Assembly: GCF_025971955.1 (NCBI RefSeq)
Contig: NZ_JAPDMX010000005.1
Coordinates: forward strand, 1-64,000
Direction: 5' to 3'
Source of the DNA: Shewanella subflava
GTDB taxonomy: Bacteria; Pseudomonadota; Gammaproteobacteria; Enterobacterales; Shewanellaceae
DNA: 64,000 nucleotides
Both the position numbers and the translations under genes were made by a program. Numbering within the stretch: position 1 is the first letter of the stretch; every line of letters begins with the position of its first letter. The notes beneath the pieces were generated by a model. It was not told where the DNA came from. It searched no databases and saw nothing but the letters and a program-made list of their open reading frames with translations. Below are positions 37,037 through 46,086 of the stretch, piece after piece.

Positions 37037-37658
37037 GGAGCCTCCAAGAGTGGTTAGAATGACGACATAACCTATTGGTTTATGTCATTTGTTCGATTTA
37101 CGTGGATTCTATCGTTAAACAAATTGTGATCTATATACTCACAAATTGGTAAACAGGTGTTTAGTTGATCTAGATCATCAAAATTCACAAACTATTACTC
37201 AACTCTCAGTTTCTAAACGTAAACATCGATTAAATAAAATAATTTTAACAACAAATTATACGCAGATAAGCATAGCTTAAATTAACATTAACTTCACAAC
37301 TAAGAGGTGAGATAAGTCCGAATTTAGATAAAACTGTGATCTGTGTTGCGATAATGGAATTTAATAAACGGGGTTTGATGATCGTTGGCTATCACAAAGC
37401 CCTCATTCAATTGACTTGAGGGTTAGACATTTAAATAACCGACACTCGAGATAATAATTGCAAATCAAACAACACTTTGCCGCGCTTACGGCCTTGAATT
37501 GACGTGCAATATCCCCGTTCAATAAGCTAGATAGAGCTAGGTTTGAACCAAAGCCAAGAACGCTAGAGAGGCGAAAATGGCTTTATTATCAAAACAAAGT
37601 TCAAATTGGATTATCAGATAGTGAATATAAATCTCGTTTAATCGTCTTTTAAACTGGG
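37037..37658 (-). promoter_or_regulatory. nap operon upstream region with FNR/EtrA-type site
   Basis: TTGATCTAGATCAT (37165-37178) matches the FNR/EtrA consensus TTGATnnnnATCAA at 9 of 10 positions and is followed by CAAA. It lies about 130 bp before napE, in line with activation by low oxygen. An inverted repeat with a 9-bp spacer (37121-37147, TTGTGA ... TCACAA) lies closer to the gene. The remaining sequence up to 37658 is A+T-rich with no gene seen. Confidence 0.6.
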
Positions 37659-38573
37659 TTAAGGTTTAATCAGGGAATAGCGTAATACTTTTAACGATTT
37701 TTGCTCATCGATATCTGCAAAAACCTTCGGGTTAGCAATACGCTCAATAAACTGCAGTTGTGGTGCCGTTGTTTCTACTTGCTGCATCAAAAAGTCACTG
37801 CTTAATTCTGGGGCATTTAAACACAACAGTACTTCACCGCCTTCAGCCAATAAGCTCGGTAAACGTTTTAACAAACGCTCATAGTCTTTGGTGGCAACAA
37901 AACTGCCCTTTTGATTACTTGGGGGATCCGCAATGATTAAATCATAAGGGCCCAACTTTGTTAATTTTCCCCAAGATTTAAAAATATCATGACCTAAATA
38001 TCGGGCGCCATGGGGGAGATCATTTAGTACATGATTTTGCTTACCTATGCTAAGTGCACCTTTGCTCATGTCCATGTTGACGACTTCATCAGCTCCCCCC
38101 TGCAATGCCGCAACTGAAAACCCACAAGTGTATGCAAATAAATTAAGGACATTTTTATGCTTTGCATGCTCTTTTACCCACTTGCGCCCGTTGGCCATAT
38201 CCAAAAACAAACCATGATTTTGACCCCGTAAAATATGAACGTTAAATAAGGCTCCGTTTTCGTTTACTACATGCTGCTCTGGTACTTCACCACAGATTAA
38301 ATCCGTTACAGTTTGTCCACCACTACGATGCTGAAATACCAAGTTGACAGCTTGCTCAGGTCTCATCGTTTTAACTTGATGAATAATTTCATTGAACAAA
38401 GACTGTTGCTGCGCTTCATCTAATGATTTAAAGCTTGTAAGTAACAGCACGGGAGGATACCAGTCTAAACACAGGTGTTCCTCTCCTTTAAATAAGCCAC
38501 CACGTCCATGAAAAATGCGTTGTACTTGGTGATTAAAAGTAAACTCGTTAAGCGCAGAAATTAGTCCTGACAT
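37659..38573 (-). CDS. Class I SAM-dependent methyltransferase (RlmI/RlmK-like)
   Basis: This 304-residue protein has an SAM-binding motif I at NLFAYTCGFSVAALQGGADEVVNMDMSKGAL and the catalytic-type motif IADPPSNQKGSF. This is the pattern of the COG1092 rRNA cytosine methyltransferases (DPP-type). The N-terminal half lacks a PUA domain, so it is shorter than RlmI (396). RNA is the likely substrate, but the exact site is unknown. It is a single gene. Confidence 0.83.
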   Translation of the reverse strand: MSGLISALNEFTFNHQVQRIFHGRGGLFKGEEHLCLDWYPPVLLLTSFKSLDEAQQQSLFNEIIHQVKTMRPEQAVNLVFQHRSGGQTVTDLICGEVPEQHVVNENGALFNVHILRGQNHGLFLDMANGRKWVKEHAKHKNVLNLFAYTCGFSVAALQGGADEVVNMDMSKGALSIGKQNHVLNDLPHGARYLGHDIFKSWGKLTKLGPYDLIIADPPSNQKGSFVATKDYERLLKRLPSLLAEGGEVLLCLNAPELSSDFLMQQVETTAPQLQFIERIANPKVFADIDEQKSLKVLRYSLIKP

Positions 38574-38662
38574 AAATATGCTTTATTCTCTTGAAGTATC
38601 AATTAGCCAGAAGTATTTAACTTTTTTCGGCTAGTTTTATTGTGTTCGTTACTTGGGTTAGC

Positions 38663-39793
38663 TTACTCTGCGCCATTATCTTGCTTAATTGTATGCTCAT
38701 TGGCTAAAAGTGCGTTTTCAGACTGAGGATTAGCGTCTAACTCCGACATTTTATCTTCTGCGACCTCAACATTATCGGATAATAATATTGCTAGCCACAT
38801 CCCTGACTGGCTTGATTCCATACCAATTTTAACCACCATTGTCAGTGGAACAGACAATAACATGCCAACAGAACCTAGTAGCCAGCCCCAAAAAATTAAG
38901 GATAAGAACACCACTAGGGTAGAAAGACCCAATCCCTTACCCATAAACTTAGGTTCGATGACATTGCCCATTACCATATTGGTACCAAGGTATAACAAAC
39001 CTGTGGCACCTGCCGCGCCGGGTCCAAATTGTATGAATGCCAGTAAAACCGCAGGAATTGCAGCAATAATCGACCCAATATTAGGGATATAATTAAACAA
39101 AAAGGCAATGACAGCCCACAGCAATGCATAGTCAATACCGATTATTGTCAAACCAATCCCAACGATTATACCCGTCGCTAAACTCACTAGAGTTTTGATC
39201 ATCATGTATTGATTAACAGAATGTAAAAATTTATCAATTTGCTTTAGGCGCATATCAGGATCATCGAGTGCTAAATGCAGCTTTTTCGGCATATCCTGTG
39301 CTTCAAATAACATAAATACGATCGTCAAAATAATCAAAAACAGGTTCGCCATCACGCTGCCTACGCCTGATAACATATTCGTTGTCATACTCAATGCCAT
39401 GCCTGGGTCGAAATACTCTAAGACTTTTTGGCGAGAAATATGAATATTAAACGACTGTAATTTATCAAGTACCCAAGCAAACTGCTCAATAAGCTGTGCT
39501 CGATAAACAGGTAACTGCTTTGAAAATTCATTAATTGAACTCCCTACAAGGCTGGCCAACCAAAGCCCTAACAGTACGATAAATAACATCAACAGCATCA
39601 CTGATAATGCTTTTGGTATTTTAAATCGACACATCAACCTGATGGCTGGATTACAAATCATCGCTAAAAATGCGGACAATACAAAAGGTACGACAATCGG
39701 ACTGGCCGCTTTTATACCTGCAAGCACAATGACAACACACGCCATCACGATAAAACTACGTACCGCCATAGACGATTGATGTATACCCTTCAT
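38663..39793 (-). CDS. AI-2E family (PerM-type) membrane permease
   Basis: This 376-residue protein has about eight membrane helices. An N-terminal pair (about 12-85) and a central cytoplasmic or periplasmic region come before the C-terminal bundle. The C-terminal bundle has the family-typical NYIPNIGSIIAAIPAVLLAF and NVIEPKFMGKGLGLSTLVVFLSLIFWGWLLGSVG. Family members are exporters; substrates range from AI-2 to sodium/protons, so the name should not be read as a proven AI-2 function. The C-terminal 40 residues are polar. It is transcribed alone, divergent from folX. Confidence 0.88.
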   Translation of the reverse strand: MKGIHQSSMAVRSFIVMACVVIVLAGIKAASPIVVPFVLSAFLAMICNPAIRLMCRFKIPKALSVMLLMLFIVLLGLWLASLVGSSINEFSKQLPVYRAQLIEQFAWVLDKLQSFNIHISRQKVLEYFDPGMALSMTTNMLSGVGSVMANLFLIILTIVFMLFEAQDMPKKLHLALDDPDMRLKQIDKFLHSVNQYMMIKTLVSLATGIIVGIGLTIIGIDYALLWAVIAFLFNYIPNIGSIIAAIPAVLLAFIQFGPGAAGATGLLYLGTNMVMGNVIEPKFMGKGLGLSTLVVFLSLIFWGWLLGSVGMLLSVPLTMVVKIGMESSQSGMWLAILLSDNVEVAEDKMSELDANPQSENALLANEHTIKQDNGAE

Positions 39794-39880
39794 CGAAAAA
39801 AATCCTTATTGCTACCTAAGAGTCAAATTAGTTATGTTAAGCTTACCTATTGAAAACAATATTTATTACTAGAAGACGCT

Positions 39881-40252
39881 ATGAAACCAGAAACTGCCAT
39901 TATACGCATAAAAAATCTTCGATTACGCACCTATATTGGGATCAAAGAAGATGAAATTCAAAATCAGCAAGATGTCATCATCAATGTTGTCATTCATTAT
40001 TGCGCAGATAAAGCACGAAACAGCGACAATGTGGCTGATGCACTGAATTATCGCACTATCACAAAAAAAATCATTGCTTTAATTGAAAACAATCGCTTCT
40101 CACTGCTGGAAAACCTAACCAACCAAACCCTAGCCATTGCTAGCGAGCACGATTGGGTTGAATTTGCCAGTGTCGAAATTGACAAACCGCACGCCCTAAG
40201 GTTTGCCGATTCCGTTTCAATGGAGCTGAGTTATCAAAAAACATCCAGCTGA
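39881..40252 (+). CDS. folX: FolX, dihydroneopterin triphosphate 2'-epimerase
   Basis: This 123-residue protein has a tunnelling fold related to FolB. It matches E. coli FolX strongly: [12 protein letters not shown] then [53 protein letters not shown] and [19 protein letters not shown]. It epimerises dihydroneopterin triphosphate at C2', a side path leading to monapterin. It sits just before yfcH, as in E. coli, 69 bp upstream. Confidence 0.94.
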   Translation: MKPETAIIRIKNLRLRTYIGIKEDEIQNQQDVIINVVIHYCADKARNSDNVADALNYRTITKKIIALIENNRFSLLENLTNQTLAIASEHDWVEFASVEIDKPHALRFADSVSMELSYQKTSS

Positions 40253-40321
40253 TCATTGATCAATCTAGCTAACTAAAGCGTACTTTTAAATAAGTTGTAT
40301 TTACTGAATGCGAGAGGATGT

Positions 40322-41209
40322 ATGAATATATTAATTACCGGTGCAACTGGATTTGTTGGTAAGCATTTAGTTGCCCATCTTATGCAACACAAGTTAACCG
40401 TTCTCTCTCGTAATGTAGACAATGCAATAAAGGTATTGGGCAGACAACATGTTTTCATTGAAGACCTTTCCCAACTCAATAATTTAGACGAATTTGATGC
40501 GGTAATTAATTTAGCCGGAGAGCCGATCGTCGCCAAACGCTGGACTAAAAAACAAAAGCAGTCTATTTGTGATAGCCGTTGGAATATCACCCAACAAATA
40601 AGCCAACTTATTCAATCGAGTCAAACCCCACCCAAAACATTTATCAGTGCATCAGCGATTGGCTACTACGGCAGACAAGGCCATGAGCCGGTCGATGAAC
40701 AAAGTGGATTTCATGATGAATTTAGTCACGAGATTTGCCATAAGTGGGAACAATTAGCCTTGACAGCACAATCAGCAGCCACCAGAGTGTGTATCCCTCG
40801 CATTGGTATTGTCTTAGGTAAAAATGGCGGCGCTTTAGCCAAAATGTTACCGCCATTTAAATTGGGTTTAGGTGGCCCGATAGGTAAAGGTCAACAAGGT
40901 ATGAGTTGGGTGCATCAAGATGATTTAATTGCGCTCATTATCTGGATGCTCAATACCCCCAGCGCTCAAGGTGTTTATAATGCCACGGCGCCAAATCCGG
41001 TTAGCAATAGTGTTTTTTCACAAGCTCTAGCCAAGGCTTTAAACCGCCCTGCCAAAATCATTACCCCACCACTGGCTTTGAGGTTAGCTATGGGGGAGAT
41101 GTCTGAATTACTCACTGAAGGCCAATATGTGATCCCGACTCGCGCTCTTGAACAAGGGTTTAGATTTCAATTCACCAATATAAATGATGCATTAAAAAGC
41201 ATCGTTTAA
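40322..41209 (+). CDS. yfcH: YfcH-type epimerase (NAD-dependent, TIGR01777 family)
   Basis: This protein has about 295 residues and an extended short-chain dehydrogenase fold. The Rossmann motif ITGATGFVG is at residues 5-13. Further family motifs are AVINLAGEPIVAKRWT, FISASAIGYYG, RIGIVLGKNGGALAKMLPPFKLGLGGPIGKGQQGMSWVHQDDL and GVYNATAPNPV. The frame is open from a TTG at 40295, but the ATG at 40322 with AGAGGA upstream starts at the usual MNILITG. The biochemical substrate is not established. It pairs with folX. Confidence 0.9.
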   Translation: MNILITGATGFVGKHLVAHLMQHKLTVLSRNVDNAIKVLGRQHVFIEDLSQLNNLDEFDAVINLAGEPIVAKRWTKKQKQSICDSRWNITQQISQLIQSSQTPPKTFISASAIGYYGRQGHEPVDEQSGFHDEFSHEICHKWEQLALTAQSAATRVCIPRIGIVLGKNGGALAKMLPPFKLGLGGPIGKGQQGMSWVHQDDLIALIIWMLNTPSAQGVYNATAPNPVSNSVFSQALAKALNRPAKIITPPLALRLAMGEMSELLTEGQYVIPTRALEQGFRFQFTNINDALKSIV

Positions 41210-41213
41210 CCCC

Positions 41214-42119
41214 TTAGTCATTATTAACAAGTGATTTGATAAGTTGAATTATACGTTGGTATCGCTTTGCTAATTTACGATGTTGTTTGTGAACTAAATA
41301 TAAAGGCTCAAATAACATGACTGGTTTATCATTGGCGATATAAGCTATTTGAATGTCATCATATTGTGCAAAACACCGCACCGCAAATTCAGGTAAAACC
41401 GTAAAACCTAGCCCCTTAGCCACCGGCAAAAGAATTTGATTTAACTGGTTAACATATCCTGATTTTCTGATGTTTTTTGCTGATTCCGAATTAAAAAACG
41501 CTGAACATATTTGTTGCCAGTAAAAATTGGCATCGGGGTGATCAATCATCCCAAGTTGGCTTAATAATTCATAGTTGACCTTCGCATCAATAGGTTTGCC
41601 CGAAACACATTTGGGGATCACCAAACACAATGATTGTTTACCAATATCAATACTGGTCAGTTCAGGTTGCACAACTTGCTGGGTCACAATACCTAAATCT
41701 AATTGATTGGATAAGATACCGTCCAAGGTACGTTTATTAGGCCCCGCCTCCAGCAACATAATTAACTCAGGATATGCTTGCTGATCGTTAATCAAGTATG
41801 GGTATAACAGGGCGGCCATTGAGCCTGAACAACCTATTTTACACTCGCCAGCAAAAGTCTCATCCACATGTAAGCTGCTTAGTAACTCCAGCTGTTGACG
41901 TTGCAAATCGCACGCATATTCGTAAATTGCAATGCCAGCCTCAGTTAACTCAAATCGCTTACCAATACGGTTAATTAAGGCGCACCCCACCTGATGCTCA
42001 AGTTTTTTAATATGCTGACTAACACCTGGCTGAGTCATGAAAAGCGTTTCAGCAGTTTGAGTAAAATGCCCAAGTTCCACTAAAGTAATAAACGTGGTGA
42101 GCCATTGTTGATTTAACAT
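41214..42119 (-). CDS. LysR-family transcriptional regulator
   Basis: This 301-residue protein has an N-terminal winged HTH (about 1-60; TAETLFMTQPGVSQHIKKLEHQVG) and a C-terminal substrate-binding-like effector domain (about 90-290). The effector is unknown. It is convergent with yfcH, with only 4 bp between stops. No divergent target gene is seen directly upstream; 226 bp of noncoding DNA separate it from the DUF962 gene, transcribed in the same direction. It may act on distant genes and its own promoter. Confidence 0.92.
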   Translation of the reverse strand: MLNQQWLTTFITLVELGHFTQTAETLFMTQPGVSQHIKKLEHQVGCALINRIGKRFELTEAGIAIYEYACDLQRQQLELLSSLHVDETFAGECKIGCSGSMAALLYPYLINDQQAYPELIMLLEAGPNKRTLDGILSNQLDLGIVTQQVVQPELTSIDIGKQSLCLVIPKCVSGKPIDAKVNYELLSQLGMIDHPDANFYWQQICSAFFNSESAKNIRKSGYVNQLNQILLPVAKGLGFTVLPEFAVRCFAQYDDIQIAYIANDKPVMLFEPLYLVHKQHRKLAKRYQRIIQLIKSLVNND

Positions 42120-42345
42120 CTGTAGATCCCCACTCGAAGTGATTCTGAAATATTATCAACTTAATGATTAACGATAACAATAAATTATTCAGCGAGTTCA
42201 GTTAACATCATTAAATGGCAATAAAAGACAAGATTGAGGAATAAACTAAGAATGGTGTTAAAGCTGAGTTTAATAGCCATCAAATAACCGTGGCCGTGAT
42301 TTCACAGCCACACTAATTACATTTTACAGCAGATAATATCTCTGC

Positions 42346-42675
42346 CTACGATTTATGACTTTTAATAAAGGCACTCGCTAGTCTATTTTTTATCATCTGC
42401 CAGTACATGACCCAATCTGCCATTAAGCTATATATCGGATAAGTGAAGGTTGCCGGGCGATTTTTTTCAAACACAAAATGCCCTAACCATGCAAACCCAT
42501 ACCCGATAAATGGCAGCCACACTAATTGCCACCAATCTTGGTTAATCAATGTATTAATTAGCACCACGATAATTATCGTACTGCCGAGATAATGTAATCG
42601 CCGACATACGGGATCTTGGTGTTGAGATAAATAGAATGGATAAAATTCTTTAAAACTTTGATATTGCTTACTCAT
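42346..42675 (-). CDS. DUF962/Mpo1-like membrane protein
   Basis: This 109-residue protein has the family start FKEFYPFYLSQHQDPVCRRLHYLGS, two to three membrane helices (about 30-48, 50-66 and 78-95), and the conserved HFVFEKNRPATFTYPIYSLMADWVMY. The yeast relative Mpo1 is a dioxygenase of long-chain 2-hydroxy fatty acids, using conserved histidines; bacterial function is not known. It is the second gene after the GNAT gene, 10 bp away, and likely cotranscribed. Confidence 0.85.
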   Translation of the reverse strand: MSKQYQSFKEFYPFYLSQHQDPVCRRLHYLGSTIIIVVLINTLINQDWWQLVWLPFIGYGFAWLGHFVFEKNRPATFTYPIYSLMADWVMYWQMIKNRLASAFIKSHKS

Positions 42676-42685
42676 GTCACCAGCC

Positions 42686-43312
42686 TCATTTGGCGTAAAA
42701 CAAGATTTCGCCTTTAACTTGCCCGATGGTTACATGGGCCAGACTTTTAAAACCTTGATTTGAAAAAACTTTATGATGCTTGGGGTGATTAACAAATACG
42801 CCCATTCCCTCTAAATTTGGCTGTTCATCACACCAACTTAGTACGGCTTCGACTAATTTAGCGCCATTGCCCTTTTTTTGCTCCGTTGGCGTTAACGCTA
42901 TAAACTGCAAAATACCGCATTTTTCAGATGGAAGATGACTCAATAAACAGGTTTCTTTTTCCATTAAACCCTGAGTAGATTTCCAGCCAGTACCTAGCAC
43001 CATTTTTAAACGCCAATGCCAGTATCGTGATTGTCCAATAGGTATTTGCTGGGTAATCACACACGCAACGCCAATTAAACGCTCACCATCAAACAAGCCT
43101 ATCAGTGGCTGGTCTTGCTGCCATAAAGTGTTTAACTCTTCTCGAATTGCGGCTCTTAACTTCTGCTCATATACACTGTTATCTTCTCGGCCAAATACTT
43201 CTAGAAAAAAAGGGTCATCATGATATGCATTGTAAATAATTGAAGCTGCAACACGTAAATCTTCAGCCGTTAAATATACTGCTTTGTAGTTTTCCAAGGG
43301 GTTATTTTCCAT
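42686..43312 (-). CDS. GNAT family N-acetyltransferase
   Basis: This 208-residue protein has an acetyl-CoA binding motif at ALTPTEQKKGNGAKLVEAVLSW (the Q/KxxGxG/A loop), preceded by a beta strand CGILQFIAL. A C-terminal strand MGVFVNHPKHHKVFSNQGF is typical of the fold. The substrate is unknown. It is upstream of the DUF962 gene in the same operon. Confidence 0.85.
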   Translation of the reverse strand: MENNPLENYKAVYLTAEDLRVAASIIYNAYHDDPFFLEVFGREDNSVYEQKLRAAIREELNTLWQQDQPLIGLFDGERLIGVACVITQQIPIGQSRYWHWRLKMVLGTGWKSTQGLMEKETCLLSHLPSEKCGILQFIALTPTEQKKGNGAKLVEAVLSWCDEQPNLEGMGVFVNHPKHHKVFSNQGFKSLAHVTIGQVKGEILFYAK

Positions 43313-43464
43313 TCTTGTTTGTTCCTTGACTATTTTACGTTCAAAACTAACTTAGCAAGTTAACAAGGTTGAAACAATCATCAAATTGAGTTCATGCAAG
43401 CTGAGCAGTCAATAATGCTCTATAGTAATAAAATGCGCTCAACCACAGATCCAAGGAAAGCATC

Positions 43465-43698
43465 ATGGATACAACAAAAACTGATTTAACCCATTTATTT
43501 AAACAGCTTGGTTTATCGAATAAATCTGATGACATCAATCATTTTATCATTGCACATCAATTACCCGCTGAAACTCGTTTAACAGAAGCGCCATTTTGGA
43601 CATCAGCTCAAAAAGCCTTTTTATTGGAAGCGTTAAATGAAGACGCCCAATGGTCGGAAGTAATAGACCAATTGGACGTGATGTTAAGAAATGAATAA
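43465..43698 (+). CDS. DUF2789 family small protein
   Basis: This 77-residue protein matches the DUF2789 pattern: DLTHLFKQLGL, HFIIAHQLPAETRLTEAPFW and FLLEALNEDAQWSEVIDQLD. The function is unknown. AAGGAAAGC precedes the ATG. It is convergent with the DUF3192 gene, 11 bp between stops. Confidence 0.82.
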   Translation: MDTTKTDLTHLFKQLGLSNKSDDINHFIIAHQLPAETRLTEAPFWTSAQKAFLLEALNEDAQWSEVIDQLDVMLRNE

Positions 43699-43709
43699 CC
43701 TTAAATGGA

Positions 43710-44096
43710 TTAAATTTGCTTGTAAGCAGCGTCGCCCCAACCAATTAACTCATTATTTTTAAATACAATCGGAGTGCATTCATCTTTAGTCGTTTTGCCA
43801 TCGCCTTTGGCCCATTGGGTACGATAAAATAACACTTTCACTTGTTCTTTATCTGACTGAGCATTATTTTGGCTGACAAATGCTTCACTGAAATCCGCTG
43901 TGCCCATAATGATCTGCACTTGTTCAAATGTCATCCCCAGGGATAACTGAGTTAAACTGGTACGATTTTTTTCTTGTTGTACTTCCCAGTAATCGTGACT
44001 CTTACTTGATTCATGGTCGCCCACGTTTAATACACAACCACTCAAGCCTAAAGATATTGCGGTGATCAATGCTGCACTAATCAAATTTGATTTCAT
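43710..44096 (-). CDS. DUF3192 family lipoprotein
   Basis: This 128-residue protein has a lipoprotein signal with lipobox LSGC (Cys21), so it is likely anchored in the outer or inner membrane. The mature part has LTQLSLGMTFEQVQIIMGTADFSE, a BamE/SmpA-like helix pattern, and VLFYRTQWAKGDGKTTKDECTPIVFKNNELIGWG. It matches DUF3192, found in Shewanella and Vibrio. The function is unknown. Confidence 0.84.
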   Translation of the reverse strand: MKSNLISAALITAISLGLSGCVLNVGDHESSKSHDYWEVQQEKNRTSLTQLSLGMTFEQVQIIMGTADFSEAFVSQNNAQSDKEQVKVLFYRTQWAKGDGKTTKDECTPIVFKNNELIGWGDAAYKQI

Positions 44097-44274
44097 GTGA
44101 TGTCCTTTTTGTTAGAATAAACGAATCATGTTTAAGTCTTATCTGACTCAATATGTGACTTAACTAAATGCTAATTTTATGCCAACTTTAAGCTATTGAT
44201 TTTAAAAGACCAATAATACAAATATTACAAGGTTAGTTATTTTTACCACCCACAACTGAGGTTTTTCACCATTT

Positions 44275-44598
44275 ATGAGTCCAATTGAACACGTTATTTC
44301 GGCGGCAAAATCTATTGCCATCAATGGTCACACACCCAGTGTTGCGTTAATTAAAGCTCGAGTGGGAAAGATTCCCATGCCAATCATTGTTCAAGGACTT
44401 CAACAATTTAAAGCCTTACCTAAATCTGAATGGCAAACCATTGCTGACTTTGTTGCACCACAACATGAAGTTGAAGCAACCGAAAGCCCCCTACTTGAAC
44501 CTATCATGAAGCATCAACAGTTAATGCAACAGCAAATCAATGAATTACTTCAACGTGTGGCACTTCTCGAACAACAGCTGAACGACAAGGCCCTATAA
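44275..44598 (+). CDS. Conserved small protein with coiled-coil tail
   Basis: This protein has 107 residues. The N-terminal half (about 5-60) looks like a small alpha-helical, possibly DNA-binding, domain (SVALIKARVGKIPMPIIVQGLQQF). The C-terminal part (about 80-107) is a Gln/Leu-rich coiled coil. No family is firmly recognised. Its stop overlaps the start of the DUF2310 gene (TAATG), so it is cotranscribed and translationally coupled. Confidence 0.7.
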   Translation: MSPIEHVISAAKSIAINGHTPSVALIKARVGKIPMPIIVQGLQQFKALPKSEWQTIADFVAPQHEVEATESPLLEPIMKHQQLMQQQINELLQRVALLEQQLNDKAL

Positions 44599-45371
44599 TG
44601 TTTGTGATTGAATTACGATTTGAACCTTTTGCAGATACCACGATTAGTTTGGCTGAAAAGGCCATTAATCAATACCTAGAGGCCCTAAGGGCAAACGGAC
44701 AAATTTTAGGACGTGAATTTGCTGTGGCGTACAATGATGGTGAATTTAAAGTACGTTTAATGATGCCAGAAAAAACCAGTTTAGCGCATAGACACAATAG
44801 CCCTTGGGTTAAAGCAACATTAGCAGGCTTAACAGAAGCTAAACTGCTGGCGCCAAGAGAAAAATTTATTGGCCAGGATATCAATTCAGAGGTCAGTAAT
44901 ACTGAGCCCGCGAGCTGGCAACTGCTTTATACCAGTTACGTACACATGTGTTCACCACTGAGAAGCGGTGACAATTTACTGCCTATTCCCCTATATCACA
45001 TTCCCGCGACGTTTAATGGTGACCATAAACGCATTATTAAATGGCAAAGCGAATGGCAAGCATGTGATGAATTACAAATGGCGGCAGCCACAAAAGCCGA
45101 GTTTGCTGCATTAGATGAAATAAGCTCTGTTGACAGCGATATGTTTAGACGTGGTTGGGACCTACGCGGCAGAATTGAATATTTAACCCAAATTCCAACA
45201 TATTATTATGTGTATCGTGTGGGTGGGCAAAGTCTTCAAAGTGAATTAAATAGACCTTGCCCTAAATGTGGCTGTGAAGATTGGAAACTGGATAGCCCTT
45301 TACTGGATATGTTTCACTTTCGTTGTGAACCCTGCCGGATTATTTCTAACCTATCGTGGGATCATCAATAA
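44598..45371 (+). CDS. DUF2310 zinc-ribbon protein
   Basis: This 257-residue protein has a C-terminal zinc ribbon, CPKCG then CEPC about 25 residues later, preceded by YYYVYRVGG. The N-terminal 200 residues are an unknown domain with EFKVRLMMPEKTSL and QLLYTSYVHMCSPLRSGDNLLPIPLY. It matches DUF2310. The function is unknown; nucleic-acid or metal binding is possible. It is coupled to the small coiled-coil gene upstream and convergent with syd. Confidence 0.8.
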   Translation: MFVIELRFEPFADTTISLAEKAINQYLEALRANGQILGREFAVAYNDGEFKVRLMMPEKTSLAHRHNSPWVKATLAGLTEAKLLAPREKFIGQDINSEVSNTEPASWQLLYTSYVHMCSPLRSGDNLLPIPLYHIPATFNGDHKRIIKWQSEWQACDELQMAAATKAEFAALDEISSVDSDMFRRGWDLRGRIEYLTQIPTYYYVYRVGGQSLQSELNRPCPKCGCEDWKLDSPLLDMFHFRCEPCRIISNLSWDHQ

Positions 45372-45381
45372 CATCCACAGC

Positions 45382-46032
45382 TTACTTTTTACGTAATAAA
45401 TATTGCCACATTAATTTAATACGTTGCCAAATACCCGGATGTTGCCATTGGGCATCTTCCGAGGTATCAGGCTTTACTGGCGGTGTGATTCTTGGAGTAA
45501 TCGCAGTTAAAAACACTTCAAGAGAATCCGCTAACTTCTGGCAAGGTTTCTCACCTGGAATTTCAATGCAAACCGCGCCAGTTTCATTATCCACCGTTAG
45601 CATTTGATCGCCCTCACCTAACACCCCAATAAACCAAGTCGGTGGTTGTTTCAGCTTTTTCTTCATCATCAAATGACCAATCATGTTTTGCTGCAAATAC
45701 TCAAAATCTTGCTGATTCCATGCTTGCAGTAGTTCACCCTCGCCCCATTCGGAAGTGAACATCAGCGGTGCGCTATAAAACTGCCCATAAAACGGATGAA
45801 TATCACCATGAAGCGATAAGCTTAATGCATGTTCAACATTATGAAAATCTGCACAGTTTTTTCGTTTGAATGGCGTAAAAAATACTGCTTTATCAAGATC
45901 ATCACTCAACGGCTCTTGAATACAGGCAGAATCCTCTCCCATGGCATAATAGCGGGGCAGCTCTGATAAAGCATCTTGATAGGCAATAAGATACTTATTT
46001 ATAAAAATTTCAAGTGCGTTTGAACAAGACAC
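45382..46032 (-). CDS. syd: Syd, SecY-interacting protein
   Basis: This protein has about 216 residues. E. coli Syd binds SecY and may check proper assembly of the SecYEG channel. Matches include NVEHALSLSLHGDIHPFYGQFYSA, LLQAWNQQDFEYLQQNMIGHLMMKKKLKQPPTWFIG and a C-terminal LADSLEVFLTAITPRI. The open frame runs to 46101, but a GTG at 46032 (MSCSNALEIF) gives the Shewanella-type N-terminus and avoids overlap with queF. It diverges from queF. The C-terminal 24 residues beyond the fold are variable. Confidence 0.88.
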   Translation of the reverse strand: MSCSNALEIFINKYLIAYQDALSELPRYYAMGEDSACIQEPLSDDLDKAVFFTPFKRKNCADFHNVEHALSLSLHGDIHPFYGQFYSAPLMFTSEWGEGELLQAWNQQDFEYLQQNMIGHLMMKKKLKQPPTWFIGVLGEGDQMLTVDNETGAVCIEIPGEKPCQKLADSLEVFLTAITPRITPPVKPDTSEDAQWQHPGIWQRIKLMWQYLLRKK

Positions 46033-46086
46033 TAGTGCTTCTCGTGGTTTATAATAAAGCCATATTTTGACATGGAAACCGATTAG

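Noticed and set aside
37121..37147. CRP site upstream of nap (TTGTGA ... TCACAA)
   Set aside because: The spacer is 9 bp instead of 6, so it does not fit the CRP consensus; it was kept only as an inverted repeat.
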